Source of the DNA: Propionicimonas paludicola
GTDB taxonomy: Bacteria > Actinomycetota > Actinomycetes > Propionibacteriales > Propionibacteriaceae
Direction of reading: 5' to 3'
Length of the DNA: 64,000 nt
NCBI RefSeq assembly: GCF_002563675.1
Contig: NZ_PDJC01000001.1
Location: 682,001 to 746,000, forward strand
The notes under the pieces are model-generated. The model was not told the DNA's origin. It did no database searches and was given only the letters and a program-made list of their open reading frames with translations. Of the stretch, positions 1-8,434 are shown piece after piece. Position 1 is the first letter of the stretch; each line of letters begins with the position of its first letter. Both the position numbers and the translations under genes were made by a program.

Positions 1-309
1 GAGAGTCCGATCGAGTCCCTCACCTACGCCGAGCTGATCCTGGCCGGACTGCCGCTGCCCGTCTGTCAGCACCCAATCCCGACCCCCTTCGGCACCTTCT
101 TCCCGGACTTCTACTGGGAGCGGCAACAGCTGATCGGTGAGGCGGACGGTCGGGTCAAGTACGGCGACGCCGATGCCATCATCGCGGAGAAGGAACGCGA
201 GCAGGTCCTGCGCGATCTCGGCTATCGGATCGTCCGCTGGACCGGGCGCGAGATCATCGGCCACCCTCGGCTCGTGGTGGACCGGATCGCCCGGGCGCTC
301 GATGGCTGA
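1..309 (+). CDS. C-terminal part of DUF559-type (endonuclease-fold) protein, 5'-truncated by window
   Basis: An open frame runs from base 1 to a TGA at 307-309, giving 102 residues without a start codon, so the gene begins upstream of the window. The tail contains a Pro/Phe/Asp stretch (FFPDFYW), a glutamate in an IGEADGRVKYG segment, then an EKEREQVLRDLGYRIVRW block. This is the layout of the DUF559/VSR-like PD-(D/E)xK fold common in actinobacterial proteins that often carry an AbiEi-like N-terminal domain. The visible acidic residues and the Lys in AEKE would fit a nuclease core. Whether it is an active enzyme or an antitoxin-like protein cannot be told because the N-terminus is missing. 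Confidence 0.65.
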   Translation, partial: ESPIESLTYAELILAGLPLPVCQHPIPTPFGTFFPDFYWERQQLIGEADGRVKYGDADAIIAEKEREQVLRDLGYRIVRWTGREIIGHPRLVVDRIARALDG

Positions 310-372
310 CTTCGCGGAGTTTGTTGCGCAGTCGGTACGCTTGCCGCAGGTCGCGGCTCTTGCCGCGGCTTT

Positions 373-463
373 GGTTACCGAAAGAGCGCCGGATCGGCGT
401 CCATTCGGTAACCAGATCCGCGGTTACCGGTCGAGGGCTCGATGGGGCCGGCCATTCGGTAAC
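373..463. repeat. Tandem inverted repeats built on GGTTACCG/CGGTAACC
   Basis: The first unit is a perfect 10-bp inverted repeat, GGTTACCGAA (373-382) and TTCGGTAACC (404-413), enclosing a second perfect hairpin CGCCG-GAT-CGGCG (387-399). The second unit has GTTACCG (423-429) and CGGTAAC (457-463). The 12-mer CCATTCGGTAAC occurs twice as a direct repeat (401-412 and 452-463), 51 bp apart. It could be a regulatory binding site, a terminator for the upstream gene, or a copy of a dispersed palindromic repeat. Confidence 0.7.
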
Positions 464-505
464 GAACGGCGCGAGTCGCCCGTCGCCGCTCGCGATGGAC
501 GCGGT

Positions 506-535
506 TTGACCGGCCCGGGGCCCGCCACGTAGTCT
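506..535 (+). promoter_or_regulatory. Probable promoter of rplU-rpmA
   Basis: TTGACC (506-511) is separated by 18 bp from TAGTCT (530-535), matching the -35/-10 pattern expected for a housekeeping sigma factor. Transcription would start near 542 and give a leader of about 110 nt ahead of rplU. Confidence 0.45.
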
Positions 536-654
536 TGACCTTCGGTGTTCGCTGAAGTCGGCCCACAGTCGCTCGCGAGCACTACCAAGAGTGCAACCAC
601 ACCAGCTGGTAGGGGTGCGCTTGTCGGCGAAGCTTTTAGGGAAGTAGGTCGGAC

Positions 655-963
655 GTGTACGCGATCGTGCGCAGTGGTGGCCGCCAGCACAAGGTTGCTG
701 TCGGTGACGTCCTGGAGATCGACAAGGTCGAGGCGAAGGCTGGCGACAGCGTTGCGCTGACCCCGCTGATGTTGGTTGACGGCGAGAAGATCACCGCCGA
801 CGCCACGAAGCTGGCCAAGGTGAGTGTCTCCGCTGAGGTGATCGCCGAGACCAAGGGTCCGAAGATCCACATTCTTAAGTACAAGAACAAGACCGGCTAC
901 AAGAAGCGCCAGGGTCACCGCCAGCGGTACACCCAGGTCAAGGTCACTGGGATCGAGAGCTGA
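655..963 (+). CDS. rplU: 50S ribosomal protein bL21
   Basis: A 102-residue protein starting [13 protein letters not shown] after a GTG start, with the family-typical C-terminus rich in Lys/Arg ([19 protein letters not shown]). Length and both ends match bL21, which binds 23S rRNA domain VI and L20 in the large subunit. The start has a purine-rich Shine-Dalgarno (AGGGAAGTAGG, about 638-648). rpmA follows 10 bp downstream as in nearly all bacteria, so the two are co-transcribed. Confidence 0.97.
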   Translation: MYAIVRSGGRQHKVAVGDVLEIDKVEAKAGDSVALTPLMLVDGEKITADATKLAKVSVSAEVIAETKGPKIHILKYKNKTGYKKRQGHRQRYTQVKVTGIES

Positions 964-973
964 GGCAGCTGAG

Positions 974-1237
974 ATGGCACATAAGAAGGGCGCATCGGCG
1001 TCTCGTAACGGGCGCGATTCCAACTCGCAGCGGCTCGGTGTGAAGCGTTTCGGCGGCGAGCAGGTCAACGCCGGCGAGATCATCGTCCGCCAGCGCGGCA
1101 CCCACTTCCACCCCGGCGAGGGCGTGGGACGCGGTGGCGACGACACCCTGTTCGCGCTCCGCGCGGGCAAGGTCGAGTTCGGCACCCGGCGCGGACGCCG
1201 CGTGGTGAACATCGCCATCGAGGCGGCGGCTGAGTAA
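974..1237 (+). CDS. rpmA: 50S ribosomal protein bL27
   Basis: An 87-residue protein beginning [15 protein letters not shown] and continuing [25 protein letters not shown], the diagnostic bL27 sequence. Its flexible N-terminus reaches the peptidyl-transferase centre. The N-terminus begins directly at MAHKK, so the Firmicutes-type cleavable extension is absent, as expected for an actinobacterium. It is the last gene of the rplU-rpmA unit; a strong hairpin follows at 1256-1290. Confidence 0.97.
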   Translation: MAHKKGASASRNGRDSNSQRLGVKRFGGEQVNAGEIIVRQRGTHFHPGEGVGRGGDDTLFALRAGKVEFGTRRGRRVVNIAIEAAAE

Positions 1238-1255
1238 CACCGCAACGACTTCGCG

Positions 1256-1290
1256 AACGGCGGGAGAGTCTTCGGACTTTCCCGCCGTTT
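1256..1290 (+). terminator. Intrinsic terminator after rpmA
   Basis: AACGGCGGGAGAGTC (1256-1270) pairs with GACTTTCCCGCCGTT (1275-1289) around a TTCG tetraloop: 15 pairs including one G-U. A short T-rich stretch follows (TTTCGCTTT). Confidence 0.85.
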
Positions 1291-1306
1291 CGCTTTGCCC
1301 GCCGTT

Positions 1307-1312
1307 TAGGAT
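1307..1312 (+). promoter_or_regulatory. -10 element TAGGAT, leaderless start for the LppM-like gene
   Basis: TAGGAT ends 6 bases before the ATG at 1319 and there is no Shine-Dalgarno in that gap (CGCATC). Transcription would begin at or next to the A of the start codon, giving a leaderless mRNA. No clear -35 box is visible. Confidence 0.5.
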
Positions 1313-1318
1313 CGCATC

Positions 1319-2077
1319 ATGACTCGTGCGCGGCGGATCCGACTGGCGTTCGCCGCAGTAGTGATCACTCCGCTGTTGGCCGCCTGTACTTTCACTGGCG
1401 ACATCGCAGTCACCGAGCAGGGCACGTTCACGGTGAACCTGCTTGTCAAGGACTCTTCTGACGTCTGCAGTCAGGATTTCACCCAGTCGGTCCTCGAAGG
1501 ACTCACCATCGAGAAGCTCGATGATGTCGGCTCCTGCCGGGTCACCGGCACGGCCGGGGCGGGGCTGGCTGCGGTGCTGGGCGTCACGGTGACTCATGAT
1601 GAGTCCGGCTACCGGTTGTCCACCTCTCAGGGGATGTCCTGGTGGAACCCGAATACCGTGGACCTGAAGGTGCGTTTCCCCGGTCCGATCACGGAGGTCG
1701 AGGGTGCCGAGCAGGTCGGGCCCGACGAGGTTCGAGTGGCCTACAACGGCTACGAGGACATCCCCGCGATCACCATCGCCAGCCGGTCGGGGTTCGGTCC
1801 GTCCAAGGTCGAGTGGGCGGCCGGCGCAGGACTGCTCACCGGCGTCGGACTGACCCTGCTGGTGATCTGGCTGATCCGCCTGCGACGGCGTCGGCTTCAG
1901 GTGGCGATCGACTGGCCGGCACCGGAGGGCTTCCCGGCCGGTACGGACGCCGAGAGCTCGCCCCGTCCGGACGATGCCGCCTTCTGGAGCGGCCGTGACG
2001 AGCCTGCGCCGCCGGTGGTGGGCGAGCGTCGGCGCTCCGTCGTGGACCCCTCGACCTGGGCGCCGCCACCGGGCTGA
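1319..2077 (+). CDS. LppM-like lipoprotein with C-terminal membrane anchor
   Basis: A 252-residue protein with an N-terminal export signal ending in the lipobox LLAAC (Cys about residue 22), then a beta-rich extracytoplasmic domain resembling the LppM/DUF3153 family. A transmembrane helix follows (about residues 165-187, [15 protein letters not shown]), then a short Arg-rich and Pro-rich cytoplasmic tail. Mycobacterial LppM is an envelope protein linked to phagosome interaction; no function can be read for this copy. It lies alone between the rpmA terminator and obgE and is probably transcribed from its own leaderless promoter. Lgt, needed to lipidate such proteins, is encoded at 15304. Confidence 0.7.
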   Translation: MTRARRIRLAFAAVVITPLLAACTFTGDIAVTEQGTFTVNLLVKDSSDVCSQDFTQSVLEGLTIEKLDDVGSCRVTGTAGAGLAAVLGVTVTHDESGYRLSTSQGMSWWNPNTVDLKVRFPGPITEVEGAEQVGPDEVRVAYNGYEDIPAITIASRSGFGPSKVEWAAGAGLLTGVGLTLLVIWLIRLRRRRLQVAIDWPAPEGFPAGTDAESSPRPDDAAFWSGRDEPAPPVVGERRRSVVDPSTWAPPPG

Positions 2078-2174
2078 GCCGGGGCCAAGCGGCGAGTCGA
2101 CCGCTGCCGGTAGGATTAGGGGTCGGTGCCGGCCAGTGGGCTGCCCTCCGACTCCCAATCTGCAAGGTTCTCCC

Positions 2175-3677
2175 GTGGCCATTCCCAGCTTCATCGACCA
2201 GACCGTCCTCACTGTTGCCGCCGGCAACGGTGGACACGGTTGCGCTTCGGTGCACCGCGAGAAGTTCAAGCCACTGGGTGGCCCCGACGGCGGCAACGGC
2301 GGCAACGGCGGTTCAGTGATCCTGCGAGTGGACCCCGGGCTGACCACGCTCGTCGAGTTCCATCGGCAGTCGGTGCGCCGCGCCGCGAACGGCCAGCCCG
2401 GACGTGGTGACTACGCCAACGGCGCCAACGGTGAAGACGTGGTGCTGGACGTCCCGGACGGCACCGTGGTCACCGACGCCGACACCGGCGAGCTGCTGGC
2501 CGACCTGATCGGCCCGGAGTCCGAGGTCGTCATCGCGGCCGGCGGACGCGGCGGGCTCGGCAACGCGGCGCTGGCATCCTCTGCCCGCAAGGCGCCTGGC
2601 TTCGCGCTGCTGGGCGAAGAGGGCGAGGCCCGCAAGATCCAGCTCGAGCTCAAGGTCGTTGCCGACATCGGTCTGGTGGGCTTCCCGAGTGCCGGCAAGT
2701 CCTCCCTGATCGCGGCGATCTCCCGAGCCCGGCCGAAGATCGCCGATTACCCGTTCACCACGCTGATCCCGAACCTGGGGGTTGTGGTGGCCGGTGCCAC
2801 GACTTTCACGGTCGCCGATGTCCCCGGCCTGATCGAGGGCGCCAGCCAGGGACGCGGCCTGGGTCACGACTTCCTGCGTCACATCGAGCGCTGCCAGGCG
2901 ATCGTCCATGTCATCGACTGCGCCACCTACGAGCCCGGACGCGACCCGCTCACCGACCTGGACGTGATCGAAGCCGAACTCGAGGCCCACGGTGGCCTGG
3001 AGGATCGTCCCCGGATGGTCGCCCTGAACAAGGTGGACGTTCCGGACGGCGCCGAGCTGGCCGCCCTGGTCATCGACGAGCTGAAAGCCCGTGGCCTGCC
3101 GGTCTTCGCGGTCTCCACCAAGACCGGCGTCGGCCTGCCCGCGCTGAGCTTCGCCATGGCCGAACTGGTGGCCAAGCGTCGCGCCGAGGCGCCAGCTCCG
3201 GCTCCGAAGCGGATCGTGATCCGGCCGACTCCGGTGGCCGGTGGCCCCGAGTTCCACATCGTCCGGCAGGGCGACGGCGAAGGCGGCAAGGTCTGGCGAG
3301 TCCGTGGCGACAAGCCCGAACGCTGGGTCAGGCAGACCGACTTCAACAACCCCGAGGCGGTCGGCTATCTGGCCGACCGGTTCGCCCGGCTGGGCATCGA
3401 GGAGGAGCTGCTCGCCCTGGGGGCCATCGCCGGTGATGCGGTGGCCATCGGCGGCGGCGACAACCCCGTGGTCTTCGACTTCGCACCGCAGATCGAGATC
3501 GGCGCCGAGATGCTGGCCCGCCGCGGTGAGGATCAGCGGCTGATCACGCAGCGTCCGGCCGCCCGGCGCCGCCGCGAGATGGACGCGGAGTATCACGCCG
3601 CCAAGGCGGCGCAGGCCGAGGCCGCGAGTTACCCCCTGATCGCCCTTGAGGGCCTGGGAGACGACGAGGATGACTGA
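2175..3677 (+). CDS. obgE: GTPase Obg
   Basis: A 500-residue protein, start chosen at GTG 2175 because the conserved N-terminus ([26 protein letters not shown]) begins there; the frame stays open further upstream only by chance. It has the Gly-rich Obg fold (residues 1-160), the GTPase domain with P-loop GFPSAGKSS and [10 protein letters not shown] switch II, and a C-terminal OCT domain ([16 protein letters not shown] region). Obg binds the 50S subunit and acts in late assembly and stress control. A TAGGAT -10-like box lies at 2111-2116. Its last codons overlap proB. Confidence 0.96.
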   Translation: MAIPSFIDQTVLTVAAGNGGHGCASVHREKFKPLGGPDGGNGGNGGSVILRVDPGLTTLVEFHRQSVRRAANGQPGRGDYANGANGEDVVLDVPDGTVVTDADTGELLADLIGPESEVVIAAGGRGGLGNAALASSARKAPGFALLGEEGEARKIQLELKVVADIGLVGFPSAGKSSLIAAISRARPKIADYPFTTLIPNLGVVVAGATTFTVADVPGLIEGASQGRGLGHDFLRHIERCQAIVHVIDCATYEPGRDPLTDLDVIEAELEAHGGLEDRPRMVALNKVDVPDGAELAALVIDELKARGLPVFAVSTKTGVGLPALSFAMAELVAKRRAEAPAPAPKRIVIRPTPVAGGPEFHIVRQGDGEGGKVWRVRGDKPERWVRQTDFNNPEAVGYLADRFARLGIEEELLALGAIAGDAVAIGGGDNPVVFDFAPQIEIGAEMLARRGEDQRLITQRPAARRRREMDAEYHAAKAAQAEAASYPLIALEGLGDDEDD

Positions 3678-4812
3678 GGCAGCGCGGCTGCGCACGGAGA
3701 TCACGTCCGCCCACCGGTTGGTGGTCAAGGTCGGTTCCTCATCGCTCACCGACGCCTCCGGACGCCTGGATCCCACCCGCCTCGAACGGCTGGTGGACGC
3801 GCTGGCCGCCGCCCGCAGCCGCGGCCAGGACGTCGTCCTGGTCTCCTCGGGCGCCATGGCCTCCGGCATGTTGCCGCTGGGGCTGCGGCATCGTCCCCGT
3901 GACCTGGCCAGCAAGCAGGCCGCCGCCTCGGTCGGCCAGAGCCTGCTGGTGGGCCAGTACGGACGGCTGTTCGCCAAGCACGGACTCGTAGTCGGCCAGG
4001 TCCTGCTGACCGTCGAGGACGTGGCCCGCCAGGATCACTACCGCAATGCCCTGCGCACCTTCACCCGGCTCAGCGAGCTGGGCGTGGTGCCGATCGTCAA
4101 CGAGAACGACACCGTGGCCACCCACGAGATCCGGTTCGGCGACAACGACCGGCTGGCCGCTCTGGTCGCTCACCTGGTCGGCGCGGACGCCCTGGTCCTG
4201 CTCTCCGACGTGGACGCGCTGTACACCGCCCATCCGTCCTCGCCCGATGCTGAGCGGATCGGCCTGGTGGCCGATCTGGACGAGCTGGCCGTCGACACCA
4301 ACGGCAAGGGCTCCGAGGTCGGCACCGGTGGCATGGAGACCAAGCTGCAGGCGGCCCGGATCGCCACGGCCTCCGGCATTCCGGTGGTGCTGGCTTCGGC
4401 GGACGCGGTGGCCGAGGCCTTGACCGGTGAACCGGTCGGCACTCTGTTCCTGGCCACCGGTAAGCGGCGCTCCCGCAAGCTGCTGTGGCTGGCCTACGCC
4501 TCGGTGACCAAGGGCGAACTGGTCCTCGATGCCGGCGCGGTGCGCGCGGTGATCGATCGCAAGGCGTCCCTCCTGCCGGCCGGGATCGTGGCGGTGACCG
4601 GTCAGTTCCAGGCCGGCGACCCGGTCCGGTTGGTCAGTGAAGCCGGGCAGGTGATCGCTCGCGGCCTGGTCAACTACGACTCCGACGAGCTGCCGGCGAT
4701 GATCGGCCGATCCACCAAAGAGCTTGCCGAGACTCTCGGCGCACATTTCGATCGCGAGGTCGTCCACCGCGATGATCTCGTGCTCAAGCAGCGGAAGAAG
4801 AAGGCGTCGTGA
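3670..4812 (+). CDS. proB: Glutamate 5-kinase
   Basis: A 380-residue protein; ATG 3670 overlaps the end of obgE by 8 bp (translational coupling). The N-terminal amino-acid-kinase domain shows [38 protein letters not shown] and [12 protein letters not shown]. The last 100 residues form a PUA domain. It phosphorylates glutamate in the first step of proline synthesis, and the domain is the site of proline feedback inhibition in the family. Its partner proA lies one gene downstream, separated by a small membrane-protein gene. Confidence 0.96.
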   Translation: MTEAARLRTEITSAHRLVVKVGSSSLTDASGRLDPTRLERLVDALAAARSRGQDVVLVSSGAMASGMLPLGLRHRPRDLASKQAAASVGQSLLVGQYGRLFAKHGLVVGQVLLTVEDVARQDHYRNALRTFTRLSELGVVPIVNENDTVATHEIRFGDNDRLAALVAHLVGADALVLLSDVDALYTAHPSSPDAERIGLVADLDELAVDTNGKGSEVGTGGMETKLQAARIATASGIPVVLASADAVAEALTGEPVGTLFLATGKRRSRKLLWLAYASVTKGELVLDAGAVRAVIDRKASLLPAGIVAVTGQFQAGDPVRLVSEAGQVIARGLVNYDSDELPAMIGRSTKELAETLGAHFDREVVHRDDLVLKQRKKKAS

Positions 4813-5465
4813 CGTTGATTTTCGTGGTCGGTTGGGCGGCGGCACTGATCGGCATCGTCAGCGGTCTGCCGCAGCTGGCCCGACTGTTCCGGACCCGCGA
4901 TGTGAACGGGCTGTCCCTGTTCGGTTGGCAGATTCTGCTCGGCCTGAACCTCGGCTGGATGTCGCACGGCTTCCTGGTTGGTCAGGTGAATCTCTGGGTG
5001 CCGAACCTGATCGGGCTGATCACCACCGGATCGGTGCTCTTCCTGATGGCCAGCGTGCTGAAGCTCAATCTGTTCCGCGTGGCCATCCCCGGCCTGATCA
5101 CTGGTGCCTTGATGGCCATCGCCGACCTGGCCTTCGGCAGCGCGATCTTCGGCACTTTGGCGATCATCCCGGCCATCCTGGTCAACATCGGCCAGAGCGT
5201 GGAGCTGGTGCGGGCCCCGGTCGTCCACGGGGTGTCGGTGGCCACCCTGATCGCCGGCTTCGCCACCCAGCTCTCCTGGACCTGGTGGGGGATCCTGGTG
5301 CCCGAGCCGGGCACCATCATCGCGGCATCGGTGACCGGCCTGATCACCGGCTTCAACCTGCTGTGGTGGGTGCTCCGCAAGCTCGGCCTGCGAGCTTTCT
5401 GGCCACACGCAGTCGTGGTCCCCGGGACCGGCGAGATAGTTGAGGATTTATCCTTACCGGCATGA
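4809..5465 (+). CDS. PQ-loop (SemiSWEET/SWEET-like) membrane protein
   Basis: A 218-residue, largely hydrophobic protein with about seven predicted membrane segments. The N-terminal half has a clear PQ-loop signature ([22 protein letters not shown]); the second half has a degenerate one ([19 protein letters not shown]), suggesting an internally duplicated triple-helix bundle. PQ-loop proteins move sugars, amino acids or other small solutes. It starts with GTG 4809 overlapping the proB stop by 4 bp and ends overlapping the proA ATG by 4 bp, so it is translated as part of the proline block. A role in moving a proline-pathway solute is possible but is only inferred from position. Confidence 0.75.
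   Translation: MTLIFVVGWAAALIGIVSGLPQLARLFRTRDVNGLSLFGWQILLGLNLGWMSHGFLVGQVNLWVPNLIGLITTGSVLFLMASVLKLNLFRVAIPGLITGALMAIADLAFGSAIFGTLAIIPAILVNIGQSVELVRAPVVHGVSVATLIAGFATQLSWTWWGILVPEPGTIIAASVTGLITGFNLLWWVLRKLGLRAFWPHAVVVPGTGEIVEDLSLPA
5449..5454 (+). promoter_or_regulatory. Possible internal leaderless promoter for proA (TATCCT)
   Basis: A TAnnnT hexamer lies inside the end of the PQ-loop gene, 7 bases before the proA ATG, the same spacing seen at other Shine-Dalgarno-less starts in the window. This could let proA be transcribed independently. There is no recognisable -35. Confidence 0.25.
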
Positions 5466-6703
5466 CCTTCGCCGAGCAGGCCGCAGCGGCCAAGCGAGCC
5501 AGCCGAGAGCTGGCCACCCTCAACCGTGGACGCAAGGACGCCGCCCTGCATGCCATGGCCGACGCCCTGCTGGCCGCCTCCGACCAGGTGTTGGCCGCCA
5601 ATGCCGTCGACGTGGCCGAAGCCCGCGCGGCCGGCACCAGCGAGTCGCTGATCGATCGGCTGGCGCTGACCCAGTCGCGGCTGGCCGGAATGGCCGAAGG
5701 CCTGCGGGCGCTGGCCGGACTGGCCGACCCGGTCGGCGACGTGGTGCGCGGCTGGACCAACGCCAATGGCGTCCGGGTGCGCCAAGTGCGGGTGCCGCTG
5801 GGCGTGGTGGGGATCATCTACGAGGCGCGGCCCAATGTCACCGCCGATGCTGCCGGCATCTGTCTGAAGGCCGGCAATGCCGCGCTGCTGCGTGGCTCGT
5901 CCTCGACCCTGAACTCCAACCGGGCCGTGGTGGCCGCCCTGCATGCCGGGCTGGTCGCGGCCGGACTGCCGGCCGAGGCCGTCCAGCTGGTCGAGGGTGA
6001 TCGCAGCGTGACCGCCGAGATGATGGCCGCCCGCGGCCTGGTGGACGTGCTGATCCCACGCGGCGGGGCCGGCCTGATCGCCGCCGTGGTGGACGGTGCC
6101 AAGGTGCCGGTGATCGAGACGGGAACCGGGAACTGCCACCTCTACGTCGACGAGGCCGCCGACCAGGACATGGCGATCGCCATCATGCTGAACGCCAAGG
6201 TGCAGCGGCCCAGTGTCTGCAACTCCCTGGAGACGCTGCTGGTCCATGCCGACATCGCACCCAGCTTCCTGCCCCGGGCACTGGCTGCCCTGGCCGAGGC
6301 GGGCGTGACCGTCCATGGCACTGCGGAGGTGCTGCCGTACTCCGAGGAGATCGTGCCGGCCGTCCCGGGCGAGTTCGACGCGGAGTACCTGTCGCTGGAT
6401 CTGGCCTGCGCGATCGTCCCTGACTTGGACGCGGCCCTGGAGCACATCCGGGTGCACAGCACCGGACACTCCGAGACGATCATCACCGACGACCGGCGGG
6501 CCGCCGATCGGTTCGTGGCCGAGGTGGACGCCGCCGCCGTCCTGGTGAACGCATCCTCGCGGTTCGTCGACGGTGGCGAGTTCGGCTTCGGGGCCGAGAT
6601 CGGTATTTCCACCCAGAAGCTGCACGCCCGCGGCCCGATGGCGCTGGCCGAGATGACCTCGACCAAGTACATCGTCGACGGTGCCGGTCAGGTTCGCGGC
6701 TGA
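5462..6703 (+). CDS. proA: Gamma-glutamyl phosphate reductase
   Basis: A 413-residue aldehyde-dehydrogenase-superfamily protein. It reduces glutamyl-5-phosphate to the semialdehyde with NADPH, the second step of proline synthesis. The catalytic cysteine sits in [11 protein letters not shown] (about Cys253), and [16 protein letters not shown] near residue 105 and the [17 protein letters not shown] block are typical of ProA. The start ATG overlaps the upstream stop (ATGA). Confidence 0.96.
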   Translation: MTFAEQAAAAKRASRELATLNRGRKDAALHAMADALLAASDQVLAANAVDVAEARAAGTSESLIDRLALTQSRLAGMAEGLRALAGLADPVGDVVRGWTNANGVRVRQVRVPLGVVGIIYEARPNVTADAAGICLKAGNAALLRGSSSTLNSNRAVVAALHAGLVAAGLPAEAVQLVEGDRSVTAEMMAARGLVDVLIPRGGAGLIAAVVDGAKVPVIETGTGNCHLYVDEAADQDMAIAIMLNAKVQRPSVCNSLETLLVHADIAPSFLPRALAALAEAGVTVHGTAEVLPYSEEIVPAVPGEFDAEYLSLDLACAIVPDLDAALEHIRVHSTGHSETIITDDRRAADRFVAEVDAAAVLVNASSRFVDGGEFGFGAEIGISTQKLHARGPMALAEMTSTKYIVDGAGQVRG

Positions 6704-6714
6704 GCCGACCTGGA

Positions 6715-6720
6715 TAGAAT
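6715..6720 (+). promoter_or_regulatory. -10-like TAGAAT upstream of nadD
   Basis: TAGAAT lies in the 69-bp gap between proA and nadD. With the start at GTG 6773 this would leave a leader of about 45 nt. The -35 is unclear, so read-through from proA may also serve nadD. Confidence 0.3.
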
Positions 6721-6772
6721 CCGGCCATTGGTCGCGCCGAACCGAGAGCGACCGGCTGCGGGAAGGATCGCC

Positions 6773-7423
6773 GTGAGCGAGACACCGATCGCCTGGGACC
6801 AGGGCAGTGGACGCCGCCTGCGACTGGGCGTGATGGGCGGCACCTTCGACCCGATCCACCACGGACACCTGGTCGCGGCCAGCGAGGTTCAGGCCCGTTT
6901 CGACCTGGACGAGGTGGTCTTCGTCCCCACCGGACAGCCCTGGCAGAAGGCCGGACGCGAGGTGTCCCAGCCCGAGGACCGCTACCTGATGACCACCATT
7001 GCGACCGCGTCCAACCCGCGGTTCTCGGTGAGTCGGGTCGACATCGAACGTCCGGGTGCTACCTACACCGTGGACACCCTGCGCGACATCCACAGCCTGC
7101 GCGGCCCCGAGGTGGATCTGTTCTTCATCACCGGCGCGGACGCGCTGAGCAGGATCCTCACCTGGAAGGGTGTCGACGAGGTGTTCGAGCTGGCGCACTT
7201 CGTCGGGGTCTCCCGGCCCGGGGTCGAGTTGGCCGAGAGCGACATTGCGCATCTCCCCGAGGATCGGGTTACCCTGCTCGAAGTGCCGGCGTTGAGCATC
7301 AGCTCCACCGCCTGCCGGGAACGGGTGGCCGCCGGGCTGCCCATCTGGTACCTGGTGCCGGACGGCATCGTCCAGTACATCGCCAAGCGCGGGCTCTACC
7401 GCGCGCCAAGAGGAGAGCAGTGA
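6773..7423 (+). CDS. nadD: Nicotinate-mononucleotide adenylyltransferase
   Basis: A 216-residue nucleotidyltransferase. The signature [15 protein letters not shown] near residue 20 binds ATP, and [13 protein letters not shown] near the C-terminus is the second conserved motif (ISSTxxR). It adenylates nicotinate mononucleotide on the common NAD route that also uses nadABC at 26934-30264. GTG 6773 is preferred over a TTG at 6728 because GGGAAGG lies just upstream. Its stop overlaps rsfS by 4 bp; nadD-rsfS pairing is widespread. Confidence 0.95.
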   Translation: MSETPIAWDQGSGRRLRLGVMGGTFDPIHHGHLVAASEVQARFDLDEVVFVPTGQPWQKAGREVSQPEDRYLMTTIATASNPRFSVSRVDIERPGATYTVDTLRDIHSLRGPEVDLFFITGADALSRILTWKGVDEVFELAHFVGVSRPGVELAESDIAHLPEDRVTLLEVPALSISSTACRERVAAGLPIWYLVPDGIVQYIAKRGLYRAPRGEQ

Positions 7424-7797
7424 CTGCAAGTCCGAAAGCCGTCGAGATCGCTCAGATCGCGGCCCGCGCCGCCGTGGCCAAGCTGGCTCTCGACCCGGTC
7501 GCCTTCGACGTCTCGGAGCGGCTGGCCATCACCGACATCTTCCTGATCGTCGCGGCCACCAATGAGCGCCAGGTCGGCGCCGTGGTGGACGCCATCGAGG
7601 AGGCCCTGCTGGAGGCCGGAGTGAAGACCGTGCGCCGGGAGGGGGACCGGGAGAACCGCTGGGTACTGCTGGACTTCCTGGAGACCGTCGTGCACGTCCA
7701 GCACACCGAGGAGCGGGCGCTGTACGCCCTTGAGCGGCTGTGGAAGGACTGCCCGGCCATCGATCTGGGTGAGCTCGAGCCGGCGATCGGCTCGTGA
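7420..7797 (+). CDS. rsfS: Ribosomal silencing factor RsfS
   Basis: A 125-residue protein of the Iojap/RsfS family, with [23 protein letters not shown] and the C-terminal [28 protein letters not shown] block. RsfS binds uL14 on the 50S subunit and blocks joining with 30S during starvation. GTG 7420 has a good Shine-Dalgarno (AGAGGAGA) and overlaps nadD by 4 bp; its own stop overlaps the next gene by 4 bp. Confidence 0.95.
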   Translation: MTASPKAVEIAQIAARAAVAKLALDPVAFDVSERLAITDIFLIVAATNERQVGAVVDAIEEALLEAGVKTVRREGDRENRWVLLDFLETVVHVQHTEERALYALERLWKDCPAIDLGELEPAIGS

Positions 7798-8405
7798 CGG
7801 CGGCCAAGGTCGTCCTGCTCCGGCACGGCATCACCGACTGGAACCACTCCGGACGGTTCCAGGGGCAGGCGGACGTCCCGCTGAACGATCGTGGCCTGGC
7901 CCAGGCGGCAGCCGCCGCCCAGGTGCTGGCCGACACCGGAATCACCAGAATCGTGTCTTCGGACCTCACTCGGGCAGTGACCACGGCCCAGGCCCTGGCC
8001 GCGGCCTGCGGGCTGCCCCTGGTCACCGATCCCCGCCTGCAGGAGATCAACGTCGGCAGTTGGGTCGGCCTGGACAACCAGCAGGTGGCCGAACTGGAGC
8101 CGACCTTTTGGGACGATCTGAAGGCCGGCCGGGACTTCCGTCGCTCGCCGACCGGAGAGACGGCAACCGAGACCGGGAACCGAGTGGCCGCAGCCATCCG
8201 AGAGTGGGCCGAGGCCTGCGACGACGACGAGACCTTGGCAATTGTTGGCCACGGCCTGGCTCTGCGGGTGGCGACAATGCACCTGATGGGGCTGGAGTAC
8301 GTCCATTCGCGGCTGTTCGCCGGCTTCGGCAACTGCCATTGGGCGGTCCTCAAGCCGGGCACCGACTACTGGCGGCTGATCAGCTTCAACAACGCTGCGC
8401 ACTGA
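7794..8405 (+). CDS. Histidine phosphatase family protein (phosphoglycerate-mutase-like)
   Basis: A 203-residue protein with the catalytic RHG motif (LLRHGITDWN, His about residue 11), a conserved Glu in LQEINVGSWVG, and the second catalytic His in IVGHGLALRV. The order nadD-rsfS-phosphatase equals that in mycobacteria, where the third gene encodes the glucosyl-3-phosphoglycerate phosphatase GpgP. Substrate cannot be read from sequence here, so cofactor-dependent mutase or another sugar-phosphate phosphatase remain possible. It is the last gene of the operon starting at obgE and converges with the next gene. Confidence 0.85.
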   Translation: MTAAKVVLLRHGITDWNHSGRFQGQADVPLNDRGLAQAAAAAQVLADTGITRIVSSDLTRAVTTAQALAAACGLPLVTDPRLQEINVGSWVGLDNQQVAELEPTFWDDLKAGRDFRRSPTGETATETGNRVAAAIREWAEACDDDETLAIVGHGLALRVATMHLMGLEYVHSRLFAGFGNCHWAVLKPGTDYWRLISFNNAAH

Positions 8406-8434
8406 GCCGCCCGCCAGAGCGGTCGCGGAGCCGC

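Larger units (their letters stand above)
310..654. other. Intergenic region upstream of rplU
   Basis: This stretch of about 345 bases has no convincing gene; the short open frames in it lack a Shine-Dalgarno and any family-like sequence. It holds two nested palindromes built on GGTTACCG (373-463), a probable promoter (506-535) and a leader of roughly 110 nt before rplU. The leader contains a self-complementary ACCAGCTGGT near 600-609 and a small GCTT/AAGC hairpin followed by TTTT near 628-646. A structured leader autoregulated by L21 is possible, but I could not match it to a known motif. Confidence 0.6.

Noticed and set aside
137-532. A short plus-strand frame beginning inside the endonuclease-fold gene and running through the palindromes
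   Set aside because: It is out of frame with the recognised protein tail, very Arg/Ser-rich, and crosses the inverted repeats; no Shine-Dalgarno.
560-654. Known riboswitch in the rplU leader
   Set aside because: The leader has only small local hairpins; I could not match any known ligand-binding motif, so it is noted only as a possible L21 leader.
1974-2174. Upstream extension of obgE to 1974
   Set aside because: It would overlap the LppM-like gene by more than 100 bp; the conserved Obg N-terminus starts at GTG 2175.
4982-7429. A long minus-strand frame of 815 codons across the PQ-loop gene, proA and nadD
   Set aside because: It overlaps three clearly recognised plus-strand genes, has a composition rich in Gln/His/Gly/Arg typical of antisense frames of GC-rich genes, and no plausible domain.
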